The notes under the pieces were generated by a model. It ran no database searches, had not been told where the DNA came from, and saw only the letters and a program-made list of their open reading frames with translations. From NCBI RefSeq assembly GCF_014642075.1, contig NZ_BMIK01000005.1, positions 1 to 64,000 of the forward strand: a stretch of DNA of 64,000 nt, read 5' to 3'. Shown here piece after piece: positions 35,750 to 45,837 of this stretch. This stretch comes from Parapedobacter defluvii (GTDB taxonomy: Bacteria; Bacteroidota; Bacteroidia; Sphingobacteriales; Sphingobacteriaceae). The position numbers were made by a program, and so were the translations under genes. Position 1 is the first letter of the stretch, and each line of letters starts with the position of its first letter.

Positions 35750-36754
35750 ATGAAAGCGATCGTTCTTCACGGAATCAAAAAGCCTTTAGTAATACAGGAA
35801 GTGCCTGCACCCCAATTAAGTGGTCACGAGGCGTTGGTACGTGTCAAGGCCGCCGCGTTGAATCGCCGAGATTGGTGGATACAGCAAGGACAATATGCAG
35901 GGTTGAAGTTTCCCATTATTCTGGGTTCCGACGGTATGGGAATTGTCGAAGCCGTCGGTGCAGATGCGGGCAATACCTGGGTGGGCAAAGAGGTTGTCCT
36001 CAATCCTTCTATGGCCTGGGGAGATAATGAAGCATTCCAGCAAAAGTCTTTTTCTATTTTGGGGCTGCCGCAGGATGGAACCTTTGCAGAATATGTACGG
36101 GTACCGGTGGAAAATTTGTACGAGAAACCCCGGCACCTTTCTTTTGAGGAAGCAGCTGCGTTACCACTCGGCGGGCTTACCGCATATCGGGCCCTTTTCA
36201 GCCGAGCTAAGCTGGTAGCCCGCGAAAAAGTGCTGGTGGTCGGTACCGGTGGCGGCGTAGCCTCCTTTACCCTGCAGTTTGCGTTGCATGCCGGTGCCGA
36301 AGTGTACGTTACTTCGGGAAGCCGGATAAAAATTGAACAGGCGATTGCTATGGGTGCATCGGGCGGTGCATTGTATACTGAGGAAGGCTGGGCACAGCAA
36401 TTGTTGGAAAAGACAGGTGGATTTGATGTAATCGTAGACAGTGCACTGGGAGATGCGTTTACACATCATCTCGATTTGATGAATCCAGGGGGCAGGATCG
36501 TGTTTTTTGGGGGAACAGCCGGAAATATTCCCCCGCTCAATGCACGGAAGATATTTTGGAAGCAACTTTCCATATTAGGAACCACTATGGGATCACCCCG
36601 CGATTTTTCACAAATGCTGTCCTTTGTTGATGACCATCGAATCAAGCCTGTTGTGGACAGTGTGTATGCCCTCGATGAGGCGGAGGCTGCTATTCGGAGT
36701 ATGGACGACTCATCGCAGTTCGGAAAAATTGTGTTGAGTGTAGAAAGGATGTGA
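35750..36754 (+). CDS. zinc-type alcohol dehydrogenase / quinone oxidoreductase-like protein
   Basis: 334 residues from the ATG at 35750. MDR family: N-terminal GroES-like domain (VPAPQLSGHEALVRVKAAALNRRDWW, LGSDGMGIVEAVG), then Rossmann domain with VLVVGTGGGVASFTLQFALHAGA (about 165-187) and FDVIVDSALGDA. The zinc ligands of classical ADH are not evident (no Cys at the usual site), so a zinc-independent reductase is likely. Substrate unknown. An in-frame longer start would run through the heptad repeat and is rejected. Confidence 0.88.
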   Translation: MKAIVLHGIKKPLVIQEVPAPQLSGHEALVRVKAAALNRRDWWIQQGQYAGLKFPIILGSDGMGIVEAVGADAGNTWVGKEVVLNPSMAWGDNEAFQQKSFSILGLPQDGTFAEYVRVPVENLYEKPRHLSFEEAAALPLGGLTAYRALFSRAKLVAREKVLVVGTGGGVASFTLQFALHAGAEVYVTSGSRIKIEQAIAMGASGGALYTEEGWAQQLLEKTGGFDVIVDSALGDAFTHHLDLMNPGGRIVFFGGTAGNIPPLNARKIFWKQLSILGTTMGSPRDFSQMLSFVDDHRIKPVVDSVYALDEAEAAIRSMDDSSQFGKIVLSVERM

Positions 36755-37132
36755 ATTTCGGAAAACAAGGAAAAAGGGGCGCATGTACTATCCGCCGTAT
36801 CGGGGCTCCGTGGCGGAATATAAGGAATCGATTGATCATGTGATCAACTTAACCATGGCCAAACAAAAGTATTTCCAAGTTTTTAAGAGATTTTACGGTT
36901 TCCCGTAAGAATGGGTTTTTCGTCCTGCAACGAAAACAGTTATGAATACAGGAAATCTTGAGCCGAATGGAAAACAAACCTAACGATGATTTACCGTGTC
37001 AATAGATCTAATGTTATGGTAAAAAAGCAAGAAAATCAAGGAGAGGAAATACCTGAAATTTTCGGATGAAATCGACGAACAACGAAACCAAAATTATTGT
37101 ATCTTAGAAATTGGTATCAGACCATCACGTAT
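36755..37132. other. 378-base intergenic region with short coding-like fragments
   Basis: No convincing gene. A 42-codon ORF on the plus strand (36784, MYYPPYRGSVAEYKESIDHV...) and a coding-like stretch near 37040-37130 (ERKYLKFSDEIDEQ) may be remnants. A weak -7 (TATCTTAG, 37100-37107) precedes the next gene. Confidence 0.4.
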
Positions 37133-38989
37133 ATGAAATATTGTTACTTTTTAATCACCTTATTCCTACTGGCATTCACTTTCGCTTGCAAAAAGGATAA
37201 TCCAGAGACCGAACGTATCGTAAAACCGAAATTAACCGGTGCGGTTGAAAAAGGACCCTTTTTAAAAGGTTCCCAAATATCTATCGTGGAGTTGTCAGCA
37301 GATCTAAATCCAACGGGTCGGATTTTTAAAACAGAGATACTGAGTGATTTGGGGCATTTTGAGATGAATGATCTAGCGTTAGTGTCGCCCTATGTGCAGG
37401 TATTGGTAGACGGTTTCTATTTTAATGAGGTAACTGGGGCACTTTCGAACTCGCGTATCACACTGGGTGCCTTGGTCGATATCAGTTCGCAGAATACGGT
37501 CAATGTCAATGTCATTACCCATCTTGAGCAACGACGCGTAAAACATTTGATGAAGGAAGGGGCTACTTTTGTGCAGGCAAAGAAGCAAGCGAGTAGCGAA
37601 ATCCTGCAGGCGTTTTACATTAGCGAAGAGCTGGACGTCACGTCCGATAATGTGAGCCTTGTAGACAACAATAACAATGCAGCTTCATTGCTAGCTATAT
37701 CGTCCGCGCTGCTCAATACGGTTTCGTCTGATGCAGCGTTGACTGAAACGCTGAATTCCCTAGCGCAACAAATCGAGTCGGATGGAGCGCTCAGTGAAGC
37801 AGACAGTGAACGGATCAAGCAATCAATACGGTCGTTGAATATGGAATATATTGCCGACAATGTCGTTACACGGTACCGTGACCTGGGAATGGAAGTGGAG
37901 ATTCCAGATTTTTTGGACGTAATACCCATAGATGAAATCACTGAACAAGATTTTTTTACGACCGAAGAAGATTTTATTGTGGCCTACGGTGCGGCGGTAA
38001 AATCATTTTATGAGTATTACCAGGCATTTGCAGTGTTTGAAGCTGCATATGCTCACACCGTAGACGCGAGCACCAATCCAACCTATTTTGAAATTGCAGG
38101 GCATCAATTTGCACCTACTAATACACCGGTATTCCAATTATGGGTAAAAGCTTACGGAACCGTGCGGATGTTTAGTTTGCTGATACAAAAGGGGGAAGGT
38201 AGTCAACTGACGATGGCAAACGAGATTGCGCGCTACGCACATACCCACCTAGGTTACCTTTATTGGTCAATGATGACCTTATGGGGGGACATTCCGTATT
38301 TGGATCCTGCGCAGTTGGATAATCTAATAACTCCTCCCAGAACCCGGATGATTGATATCCTGTCTTACCTCACTCCGTCGATTGAAGCTGCGGCGCAGCA
38401 CATTCAGGCAGCAAACAATCAATATGGCATCAGTAGATCATTTCCGTTGGCTGTTTTGGCGAGGCTATACCTGTTGGAAGGCAATTATATCAAGGCAAAG
38501 CAATACGCAGAGGACGTTATTCAAAGCGGATTGTTCAGTCTTTCACCCGATCGGTGGGGAGGGACTGAAAACGTATATGGTTATACCCTGTCAGCCGATT
38601 TTCTCGAAGAATTAGTTAATCCAGACTACCGAGAGCTGATTAATAACAGCAATACCATCCAATATGTTACTTATCCTGAAATCGTGTTAACGGCATCGGA
38701 GGCCTGTCTTAATTTGGGAGAAGTTGACCAAGCCGTCGGATATCTGAATCAAATTAGGCAGAGTAAAGGCAAATCTGCATTGGCTTCAACAGATCGTGCC
38801 GTAATCGAACAGGCACTGTTGGACGAAATTAAAGACGAATTGGGGAAAGACGGACTTTGCTTTTCGGCGCTAAAGCGAAATGGTAAAGCAGAAGAAGTAT
38901 TGGATATACCAGCCTATCGGGAACTGATACCCATACCGCAGCAGGAAATGGAAAGAAATCCCACCATGACGCAAAACCCGGGGTACTGA
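37133..38989 (+). CDS. chimeric lipoprotein: EKGPF-type N-terminal domain fused to SusD/RagB-like C-terminus
   Basis: 618 residues. Lipobox TFACKKD (Cys at about 19). Residues about 30-260 match a lipoprotein module I recall from Bacteroidota and delta-proteobacteria (GAVEKGPFLKGSQISIVEL, SPYVQVLVDGFYFNEVTGALS, NVNVITHLEQRRVKHLM). From about 290 the protein is SusD-like: VKAYGTVRMFSLL, LYWSMMTLWGDIPYLD, FPLAVLARLYLLEGNYIKAKQYAEDVIQSG, YPEIVLTASEACLNLGEVDQAVGYLNQIRQSKG, and the typical C-terminal RELIPIPQQEMERNPTMTQNPGY. SusD proteins bind glycans on the outer membrane with a SusC partner, but no susC lies nearby. Confidence 0.82.
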   Translation: MKYCYFLITLFLLAFTFACKKDNPETERIVKPKLTGAVEKGPFLKGSQISIVELSADLNPTGRIFKTEILSDLGHFEMNDLALVSPYVQVLVDGFYFNEVTGALSNSRITLGALVDISSQNTVNVNVITHLEQRRVKHLMKEGATFVQAKKQASSEILQAFYISEELDVTSDNVSLVDNNNNAASLLAISSALLNTVSSDAALTETLNSLAQQIESDGALSEADSERIKQSIRSLNMEYIADNVVTRYRDLGMEVEIPDFLDVIPIDEITEQDFFTTEEDFIVAYGAAVKSFYEYYQAFAVFEAAYAHTVDASTNPTYFEIAGHQFAPTNTPVFQLWVKAYGTVRMFSLLIQKGEGSQLTMANEIARYAHTHLGYLYWSMMTLWGDIPYLDPAQLDNLITPPRTRMIDILSYLTPSIEAAAQHIQAANNQYGISRSFPLAVLARLYLLEGNYIKAKQYAEDVIQSGLFSLSPDRWGGTENVYGYTLSADFLEELVNPDYRELINNSNTIQYVTYPEIVLTASEACLNLGEVDQAVGYLNQIRQSKGKSALASTDRAVIEQALLDEIKDELGKDGLCFSALKRNGKAEEVLDIPAYRELIPIPQQEMERNPTMTQNPGY

Positions 38990-39061
38990 TTGGTTTTACG
39001 GTGCTCGCAGCCACGGGGTGATCGGCTAATGGTATGTGTAGACGTAGGACTTGTCGCGGAA

Positions 39062-39505
39062 CTACCGTTTGTAAAAGATATAATCCGTAATCAACGGCTC
39101 CATTCCGTTTTGTCGGAATAAGAGTGCAATTTGTCCGCGATGGTAGGTAGAATGGTTGATGACATGGAAAAGAATATCCCCCACTGTATTGACAAAAGGT
39201 CGCCCATCGCTGGTCTTATAGGTGATTGGGTCGGTTAATCCGAAACTGCCCAACAGGGTAATCGTTTGGTTAAAATTGTGCTGATCTATTGCTGCGAATG
39301 CGTCACTTGGACGGCTTTCCCATACGGTACAGCCGGTTGGTTGGCCCAGAATCCGGTTATTCCATATCTGGTGAGCATTCAGCATATGGCTGAACAGAGA
39401 CATTGATTTTACATCGGCTTGCTCGGGTTTTTCACTCAATATGGCTGCTAATTGCTGGTTGCAGTGGTGATTATACGTAAACAGATTCTCAAAGAATGTT
39501 TTCAT
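39062..39505 (-). CDS. DinB family protein
   Basis: 147 residues from the ATG at 39505. Four-helix DinB/YfiT-like bundle with three metal-binding histidines: LFSHMLNAHQIWNNRI near the middle and HVINHSTYHRGQIALLFRQNG near the C-terminus. Probably a metal-dependent thiol-transferase-like enzyme of unknown substrate. It starts 13 bases after the serine hydrolase stop, so the two are co-transcribed. A longer frame upstream only overlaps the hydrolase gene and is rejected. Confidence 0.9.
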   Translation of the reverse strand: MKTFFENLFTYNHHCNQQLAAILSEKPEQADVKSMSLFSHMLNAHQIWNNRILGQPTGCTVWESRPSDAFAAIDQHNFNQTITLLGSFGLTDPITYKTSDGRPFVNTVGDILFHVINHSTYHRGQIALLFRQNGMEPLITDYIFYKR

Positions 39506-39518
39506 TTTCTTGCCTACT

Positions 39519-40838
39519 TTACTCCTTGGTAAACGTAAATTCCCCGCCGTTTTGTTTGAGCACAAAGGAACTTTCCGCCGGATTGAATTCAATGACCACC
39601 CCAGCTTGGTCAAAACTAAATTTATCCTTTCCGGTAGCCTCCAGGGGAAACGAAGGCTGTCCCGTTGCTTGCGCCAGTAAATGACTCCCGTCGCTTGTGA
39701 TGGTAATATGTATCGGTAGTTGGGAAGACGAATATACGCCCAGATACTGAGGGATTTTGTCTTCTTCCAACAAGTAGCTACTGAACACAGGGATGTCATA
39801 CGGTTTGTTAAACGTTGCACTCAATACGGCTATTGCAACATCGTTGTTATTCATTGCTGTACCATTAGACAGAAGGGCAAACGAAACTTGGTCCTCGGGA
39901 AAATAGCCCCAGGTAGAGCGGAATCCATCAATACCGCCCGAGTGTCCAAATGCTTTCCTTTCGTAAAACGGTAGTTGGAACAGTCCCATTCCATAGCCAT
40001 CCCGGATGGTTTCCATTTGCGCTACGCTTTCTTCCGACAAGATTTTTCCTGTAAGCAGGGCTTCGCCGAACTTAATGATGTCTGTGGGTGTAGAAATGAT
40101 GGCTCCGGCTCCAAGCGGTATCGAACGGTCGGTCTCGGAATCCCTGATCCATCCGTCTGAAGCTGTATAGGACCGCGCTTCGTTGTTTTCTGGGTCAATC
40201 TTGCCACCGAGGAATGTATGGCTTAAACCTACCGGCTTAGTGATATACTGATCCAGTAGTTGTGCATAGGGCTTTCCAAAAGCTTTTTCCAGTATGTAGG
40301 TCAGCAATACATAATTGGAATTGCTGTAACTCGCTTTGGAATCCGGCTCAAAATCACTACCGAATGCCGAAATGATTTCCACCATTTCCTTTTCCGATTT
40401 CGGTTGCTTATTCCATTCTAAGTAATCGTCGTTATTGGTGAAATTGGCTATACCGCTTCGATGGTTCAGCAACTGGCTGATGGTTATTTTTTCCGCATTT
40501 GCTATCGTTGGGAAATATGAATCGATCGTTTGATTGAGACGCAGTTTATTTTCCTCTATTGCTTTCAGCACCAGCGTTGCGGTGAATGTCTTGCTTATGG
40601 AGCCAATTCGGTATTTGGTGTTTTCATCCGGCTTTTTTTGCCCTTCCACATCGAGGTATCCCACGGATTTCGTGTAAATCAGTTTTCCGTTTTTTGATAT
40701 GGCTACGCTACCCATGAACCTGTTATTCTTTTCAAGGGTGTCGAAGTAAGCGTCCAGTTTGCTTTTGTCAACGTCTTGGCAAAAGGCAACTACCCCGCCG
40801 AATAAACACAGTAATGTAATAAAAGTTGATTTTTTCAT
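39519..40838 (-). CDS. secreted serine hydrolase, beta-lactamase class C/PBP-like family
   Basis: 439 residues from the ATG at 40838. Signal peptide (MKKSTFITLLCLFGGVVAFCQ). Catalytic S80-x-x-K83 (SISK), Y171-S-N173, and H299-S-G (HSGG). A C-terminal lipocalin-like extension starts at about 355. Members act as esterases, D-aminopeptidases or carboxypeptidases; true beta-lactamase activity is not implied. Exported. Confidence 0.9.
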   Translation of the reverse strand: MKKSTFITLLCLFGGVVAFCQDVDKSKLDAYFDTLEKNNRFMGSVAISKNGKLIYTKSVGYLDVEGQKKPDENTKYRIGSISKTFTATLVLKAIEENKLRLNQTIDSYFPTIANAEKITISQLLNHRSGIANFTNNDDYLEWNKQPKSEKEMVEIISAFGSDFEPDSKASYSNSNYVLLTYILEKAFGKPYAQLLDQYITKPVGLSHTFLGGKIDPENNEARSYTASDGWIRDSETDRSIPLGAGAIISTPTDIIKFGEALLTGKILSEESVAQMETIRDGYGMGLFQLPFYERKAFGHSGGIDGFRSTWGYFPEDQVSFALLSNGTAMNNNDVAIAVLSATFNKPYDIPVFSSYLLEEDKIPQYLGVYSSSQLPIHITITSDGSHLLAQATGQPSFPLEATGKDKFSFDQAGVVIEFNPAESSFVLKQNGGEFTFTKE

Positions 40839-41065
40839 GCTGCTTTGACGCCTAGCCACTCCAGATTGTTACGATAACCAGATTATGTCACACCTATGCT
40901 CCTGCCCGCTTCCCTTACCCTTCCTTCGGTCCCTATCCCCATATCCCCCGCATATACCTCGGTAAAAGTGCCCGCCATCGACCTATTAGCGAAGGGCAAG
41001 CGGCTAGATAGCGGAGTAAAGGTGTATGAGGGGGAGCATGGATGAGGAGGCACACTTCCGCGTGC

Positions 41066-42484
41066 TCACCGCTTGAAATCCGGAATCGGATACCCCGCTG
41101 CTGCATGATCGATTACCAGTACCCAATCTTTGCCGAAACCTTGCGTCGGTGCCACCAGCTGAAGTTCTCCTGTACGGTTTAATGTTCCCAAATCGGTGGT
41201 TTCTGCAGTAGCCGGATTAAACCACCATCCCCGCAGTGCACCGGCTTTGAGTGCTGATGTATTGACGGTGATGTCCCGTCCCTGAGGTATATAGATCATG
41301 AGGTAACTTCTCCTACGATCCCGGAACGCACGTATGTGTTCTCCTTTTTTTCCCTGTCCGCCGGCAACGATGGTCTGATCGGGTACGCGGTCCTTAAACG
41401 GACGTGATTCGATGAGTTGACGGAGATAACCGACCTGGAATGCACCCGGTCGGTCAAGGGCTTCGGTCCAATACCGATCCGCATGGTTGATTTTTTCCTC
41501 TCTCTCACTCCAGAATTGCCAGATGCTGTGATGTCCGTATGTCACTCCGCATGCACCCGCAAAGACGGAACGGTAGGTTTGTTTGCGAACGTCGTAATCG
41601 TTGAAATAACCATTTTTAGGATCCCATGCCGGCCAAGGATTTACCGGATGATCTTCATAATTCGGCTCCGAATCCAATGTCGGCTTCGTCGGCGCTCTTT
41701 CGCGGTCGCGTGTAATCCATTCCCATACAGGTACATCGTGTCCCGACCCGTGCCCGGACTGCATCATGTTTACGTGCAGCCACGGTTCGTCGTGGATTTG
41801 CCGGGAGGTCGAGTTCGGTCCGCCCGAAATGTGATAGGAGAGGAGTGCTTGCCCTCCGGTGGCATCAAGAATGCCGTTGGCCATCGCACGCCATACCGGG
41901 CGGGTATCTACGGAATCATGGATGGCCGGACGGTCACCCCCTAAAATCCAGATGATATTTTCCCTGTCTTTGTAACGGTTTCCGAGCCAGCTGCCATAAC
42001 GGTAGGCATTCTCGGTAGTGAAAATCTCCGGACCGCCGCCCCACATGCGGGTCACCTTGTCGCCCCACGTTGGCAACAATCCGATGAACAGCTGTCTTTC
42101 GTACGCCGATGTGATCACCTCATCCACCAGTTGAAAATAGGATTCATTCGGCTTCTCGGGATCCTGGTCGGCCAGCGGAATATCTCCATATTGATTCGGG
42201 CGCTTTAAACCGTCCATCTCAGCCAGCACCACGGCCTGGATAACATTGAAACCTTTGGCTTTCCGGTTATCGAGGTATTGCGCAATTTCTTCCCTTGCAA
42301 GGCGGTGAAACAGTTCCCATGCCGTATCTCCCAACCAAAAAAATGGGGTCCCATCCTCATACTGCAGGTAGTGGCCATCCCGTGTAACCTGTAGGCGGCC
42401 ATGTTCCCAGTTTGTTTGTCCGTAGGCGGCGGTGGCGATGGAAAAGGCAGCCAATGCCGGTAGTAGCGTGCGTAGCGGATTCAT
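41066..42484 (-). CDS. GH140-like glycoside hydrolase (DUF4038), apiosidase-type
   Basis: 472 residues. Signal peptide ([23 protein letters not shown]). Catalytic TIM barrel with [42 protein letters not shown], and [14 protein letters not shown] (probable acidic residues D and E). A C-terminal beta domain (DUF5060/collagen-binding-like, about 385-470) follows. GH140 members cleave apiose from rhamnogalacturonan II. It overlaps the GNAT gene by 4 bases (ATGA), the end of the MoxR operon, an odd context for a hydrolase. Confidence 0.85.
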   Translation of the reverse strand: MNPLRTLLPALAAFSIATAAYGQTNWEHGRLQVTRDGHYLQYEDGTPFFWLGDTAWELFHRLAREEIAQYLDNRKAKGFNVIQAVVLAEMDGLKRPNQYGDIPLADQDPEKPNESYFQLVDEVITSAYERQLFIGLLPTWGDKVTRMWGGGPEIFTTENAYRYGSWLGNRYKDRENIIWILGGDRPAIHDSVDTRPVWRAMANGILDATGGQALLSYHISGGPNSTSRQIHDEPWLHVNMMQSGHGSGHDVPVWEWITRDRERAPTKPTLDSEPNYEDHPVNPWPAWDPKNGYFNDYDVRKQTYRSVFAGACGVTYGHHSIWQFWSEREEKINHADRYWTEALDRPGAFQVGYLRQLIESRPFKDRVPDQTIVAGGQGKKGEHIRAFRDRRRSYLMIYIPQGRDITVNTSALKAGALRGWWFNPATAETTDLGTLNRTGELQLVAPTQGFGKDWVLVIDHAAAGYPIPDFKR

Positions 42485-42936
42485 AAAGCTAATTTCTTTT
42501 CAAAACAAACACTGTTTTCAATACCGATATACTGACCATAGTTTTCAGTCCGCGTGTAGCCGTTCTTTTCATACAGGGCAATAGCTTCGGGTTGTTTTTT
42601 CCCTGTTTCCAATAAGCAGCGTTTATAACGCAGTTCAACAGCCCAGCTTTCCAGTTCGGCAAGCACCTGGGTGGCGATACCCCTGCCTCTAGATTCGGGC
42701 AGTGCATACATCCGCTTGATTTCCATTATTTCGGACGCATATTCTTTCATGGCCCCGCAGCCAACGGGTTTATTGTTTTCATAGGCGACGATGGCGTGTT
42801 TAATGCGGTCAATTTTATTGAACTGGTGATAAAAAGCATGTTCACTCCCATCCCGTTGCGCCAGGTCGGCATCCAGCAACCCGACAAGCATTGCAAAGTC
42901 CGGATTGCCCGAATCGGTTCTTGTGAGTTTAATCAT
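42481..42936 (-). CDS. GNAT family N-acetyltransferase
   Basis: 151 residues. Acetyl-CoA site [22 protein letters not shown] (about 75-96, RGRGIA signature) and the [19 protein letters not shown] tail. Acceptor unknown. Starts 11 bases after moxR and overlaps the GH140-like gene by 4. Confidence 0.9.
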   Translation of the reverse strand: MIKLTRTDSGNPDFAMLVGLLDADLAQRDGSEHAFYHQFNKIDRIKHAIVAYENNKPVGCGAMKEYASEIMEIKRMYALPESRGRGIATQVLAELESWAVELRYKRCLLETGKKQPEAIALYEKNGYTRTENYGQYIGIENSVCFEKKLAL

Positions 42937-42947
42937 GGTTCTTGCGT

Positions 42948-43925
42948 TTACCTGGGCACAGCAATCCCTTTGATGATCTGTGACACCACGTCGTCTGCCG
43001 TCAACCCTTCCATCTCACGTTCAGGGGTGAGGATGAGGCGGTGGCGTAATACAGCAGGGGCCACGCGTATTACATCGTCCGGTGTAATGAAGTCGCGGTC
43101 ATCCATTACGGCGATTGCTTTGGCGCTGTTGGCAATTGCCAACGAGGCACGGGGCGACGCTCCCAAGTAGATGGATTTGTGGTTGCGCGTTTCATGTACG
43201 ATACGGGCGATAAACTCCAATAATTTATCTTCGATATGCAGGCTTTTCACCGTCTTGCGGTAATTGCGGATATCTGCCGTGGTAAGTATGGGTTTGATGG
43301 AGGTAATTTTTTCATCCAGTTTCTGCGTATGATGGTAGGCCAATATCTGTGTTTCTTCTTCCAGGGAAGGATATCCAACTTCTATTTTAAATAAAAAGCG
43401 GTCCAATTGGGCCTCCGGCAACCGGTAGGTACCTTCCTGTTCAATCGGGTTCTGTGTAGCCAGTACCACAAAGGGTTCCTCCATCGGATAGGTATGGCCG
43501 TCTAAGGTAACCTGCCGTTCTTCCATCACTTCAAATAAGGCAGCCTGTGTCTTTGCGGGCGAACGGTTGATTTCGTCGACCAGGATAATATGACCGAAAA
43601 TGGGTCCGGGTTTAAAGCTGAATTCATTTTCCTTCGGGTTGAATACAGATGTACCCAAAACGTCCGAAGGCATGAGATCCGGCGTAAATTGAATGCGGGA
43701 AAACTTGGCATCAATGCACTGGGCGATCAGCTTTGCACTGAGCGTTTTTGCTACGCCCGGTACACCTTCTATGAGGAGATGCCCATCGGCAAGGATCCCC
43801 GCAATAAGCAGATCGACCATCTGCTGTTGCCCCACAATTACGGTTGCCAGCAGGTCCCTGATCTGTTGGATAGCACCTGTTAGTCCACTCAGGTCAGTAC
43901 GTTGTTCGAAATGTTGTTCTTCCAT
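42948..43925 (-). CDS. MoxR family AAA ATPase
   Basis: 325 residues. Walker A GVPGVAKT (54-61), Walker B IILVDEINR, sensor 1 VVLATQNPIEQEGTYRLPEAQLDRF. MoxR ATPases usually act as chaperones for VWA- or DUF58-containing partners. It overlaps the DUF4350 gene by 37 bases. The usual next gene, a DUF58 protein, is missing; GNAT follows instead. Confidence 0.94.
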   Translation of the reverse strand: MEEQHFEQRTDLSGLTGAIQQIRDLLATVIVGQQQMVDLLIAGILADGHLLIEGVPGVAKTLSAKLIAQCIDAKFSRIQFTPDLMPSDVLGTSVFNPKENEFSFKPGPIFGHIILVDEINRSPAKTQAALFEVMEERQVTLDGHTYPMEEPFVVLATQNPIEQEGTYRLPEAQLDRFLFKIEVGYPSLEEETQILAYHHTQKLDEKITSIKPILTTADIRNYRKTVKSLHIEDKLLEFIARIVHETRNHKSIYLGASPRASLAIANSAKAIAVMDDRDFITPDDVIRVAPAVLRHRLILTPEREMEGLTADDVVSQIIKGIAVPR

Positions 43926-45100
43926 AAAGTTTGCTGATAAAAAAGTTCAAGATCACGATGATAGGATACCAATTTCTTGTCGTCAATGGTGCTGCCGCGC
44001 TGTATCTCGTTCATACCCTGAAGGATGTTTAACAAAATAGACGCATCCACGCCCGACCGTAAACTCAGGTATTGCATGAAGTTTCCGTCGACTTCGTTGG
44101 TGTTTAGATGGTAGGCCGAACGCACGTGTTCCAGAAAATAGCGGTACTGCTTGGCAAGTAAATCGCGGTTATCCCGACGTTGGTAATAAACCGAGCTGAC
44201 TACCTGTGCGAATTCGATGCTTGTATTTTTAAGAGGTTCCACAACGGGAATCGCCCGCTGGCGGCGTTTGATGCCGTAAAGTACAAAAGCGAGTAAACTG
44301 AACAACGCGATGAAGTAGGCGGGGCGCAGGTGTTCATTGGTGAGAAAGAAGCGCAAGGGAGACTGTTGTGTCGGGTCTCCCAATGTCTGGTAATCGTCCC
44401 AGATCAACTGCCGTTGCGGATTCAGGTACGAAAGTGCATTGGCCGCAAAGGCAGCTCCTTCCGGCGATAAGAGTGCATAATTGGTGAAATAGTCGGGAGA
44501 TGACAGCAAGTACAGGTTGCCATCGCCAACCGGATAGCGGAGAAAAACCGTATTGCCCCTGCCGTTGGTTGCCAGTACCGTAGTCCGTAACGTATCAAAT
44601 TCTGTGAAATGCCCTTCCGATATACGTTTGTCAAACCGAAATCCCGTTTCGGAATGGAGTGCTGGGTTTGTGAAGTTGACCGTTTTTACGGTGTCGCCCC
44701 ATGGGAAATAGCCCTGGGTTGTTAGTTTTAGGCTGTCGGAAAATACAGATCCGAATAGATGCGCCGCGATAAACAGGTCATTTCCGCTTTTTACATAAGC
44801 CAGCAATTTCCGATAGTCCGGCTCGTCCATATCCAGTTGGGAGGCAATAATCAGGTAACTATCGGCGCCGTTGCCCGCTTCCTCAAGGGTATTGTATATC
44901 CGTTTTCGGTAAGGGCGAACGGCCACTCCGCCAAACAAGTTGGATAATTCGTGGTGCAGGATATACGTTCCGTAGGGGATCTTATCCGTTCTGGCATAGG
45001 TTTTTGTCCAGTTCACCGGAGCAGGTTTCCGGTATTGGACGTATAGAAATGTGCCCAATGCCAGCAACGCAATGATGATGTATACCTTCAGATCCTTCAT
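43889..45100 (-). CDS. DUF4350 domain-containing membrane protein
   Basis: 403 residues. N-terminal membrane helix (VYIIIALLALGTFLYV), an extracytoplasmic DUF4350 domain (about 35-225, with DSYLIIASQLDMDEPDYRKLLAYVKSGNDLFIAAH), a second helix (about 270-290), and a cytoplasmic tail. Conserved in Bacteroidota beside MoxR and DUF4129 genes; function unknown. Overlaps the DUF4129 gene by 4 bases. Confidence 0.88.
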   Translation of the reverse strand: MKDLKVYIIIALLALGTFLYVQYRKPAPVNWTKTYARTDKIPYGTYILHHELSNLFGGVAVRPYRKRIYNTLEEAGNGADSYLIIASQLDMDEPDYRKLLAYVKSGNDLFIAAHLFGSVFSDSLKLTTQGYFPWGDTVKTVNFTNPALHSETGFRFDKRISEGHFTEFDTLRTTVLATNGRGNTVFLRYPVGDGNLYLLSSPDYFTNYALLSPEGAAFAANALSYLNPQRQLIWDDYQTLGDPTQQSPLRFFLTNEHLRPAYFIALFSLLAFVLYGIKRRQRAIPVVEPLKNTSIEFAQVVSSVYYQRRDNRDLLAKQYRYFLEHVRSAYHLNTNEVDGNFMQYLSLRSGVDASILLNILQGMNEIQRGSTIDDKKLVSYHRDLELFYQQTLWKNNISNNVLT

Positions 45101-45837
45101 TTCAGCTCTTCATCAAACTGTTGGAATGCTTCGTGCAATTGGTTAAAATGTTGGCGATTGACGCCGAAATCACCGTACCAGATGTATTCAAATTGCCGGG
45201 TGAGCCGTTTAAATTCCGATTGAACCCTGGTGTCCTCCAGTTCGCCTACATAGGCAGCGTTGGTCTTGGCCGGCTGCCAATGGATGAGGCCTGAATCACT
45301 GAGTTTTTTCAGGCAGTCCAGGTACAACAACCGTACTGCGAGCCGGTAATTCCCGTTTTCCATCGCTTTCTGGAGTTCCGCTGCGAAATCGATGCCATGG
45401 ATGTTTTCAGTATGCTCGGTAACACCGAGATCGGAAGTTCTTGACTTCCGGGAAAAAATGCCTGCCGCATCCATCCCCAGCAATTTTATGACGAGGTACA
45501 GCAGTGCTGCGATACCCAAGACGACGAGCACGTTTTTCAACAGCGCATGGGAGCCTTCCCGGCTCATCAATTCCGCGATCTTGTACGCGAGCCATTGTTT
45601 AAAGCGCTGCCACCACGACAGGTCTACCCGCTGTTCGTCGTATTGGAAGTCGGCGCGCGCCTTATAGCTGTCCAGCGAAGCTTGGTCAAACTGTCGGGGA
45701 GTTACCGCAGACGAGTCCGGCATGACGATTTTGGCCGTTTGGTCTGCCGGGGCATGGTCTGCATAGGCAGAGACACTTAGCCAGCTACTGCAGCAGAGTA
45801 ACCAAAGGATATATCGGAACTTCCACATCAGTTTCAA
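45097..45837 (-). CDS. DUF4129 domain-containing membrane protein
   Basis: 246 residues. Signal peptide or anchor (about 1-25), one membrane helix (about 98-118, VLVVLGIAALLYLVIKLL), and a cytoplasmic DUF4129 domain (about 150-240: LAVRLLYLDCLKKLSDSGLIHW...RQFEYIWYGDF). Function unknown; conserved in MoxR operons. Overlaps both neighbours by 4 bases. Confidence 0.88.
   Translation of the reverse strand: MKLMWKFRYILWLLCCSSWLSVSAYADHAPADQTAKIVMPDSSAVTPRQFDQASLDSYKARADFQYDEQRVDLSWWQRFKQWLAYKIAELMSREGSHALLKNVLVVLGIAALLYLVIKLLGMDAAGIFSRKSRTSDLGVTEHTENIHGIDFAAELQKAMENGNYRLAVRLLYLDCLKKLSDSGLIHWQPAKTNAAYVGELEDTRVQSEFKRLTRQFEYIWYGDFGVNRQHFNQLHEAFQQFDEELK

Noticed and set aside
39506-39820. N-terminal extension of the DinB gene
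   Set aside because: It overlaps the end of the serine hydrolase in another frame and is not DinB-like; the ATG at 39505 gives the normal length.
40839-41065. Possible repeat or IS remnant between the hydrolase and GH140-like genes
   Set aside because: Only weak inverted similarity (ATGCTCC/GGAGCAT with poor pairing between); no gene or clear element seen in these 227 bases.
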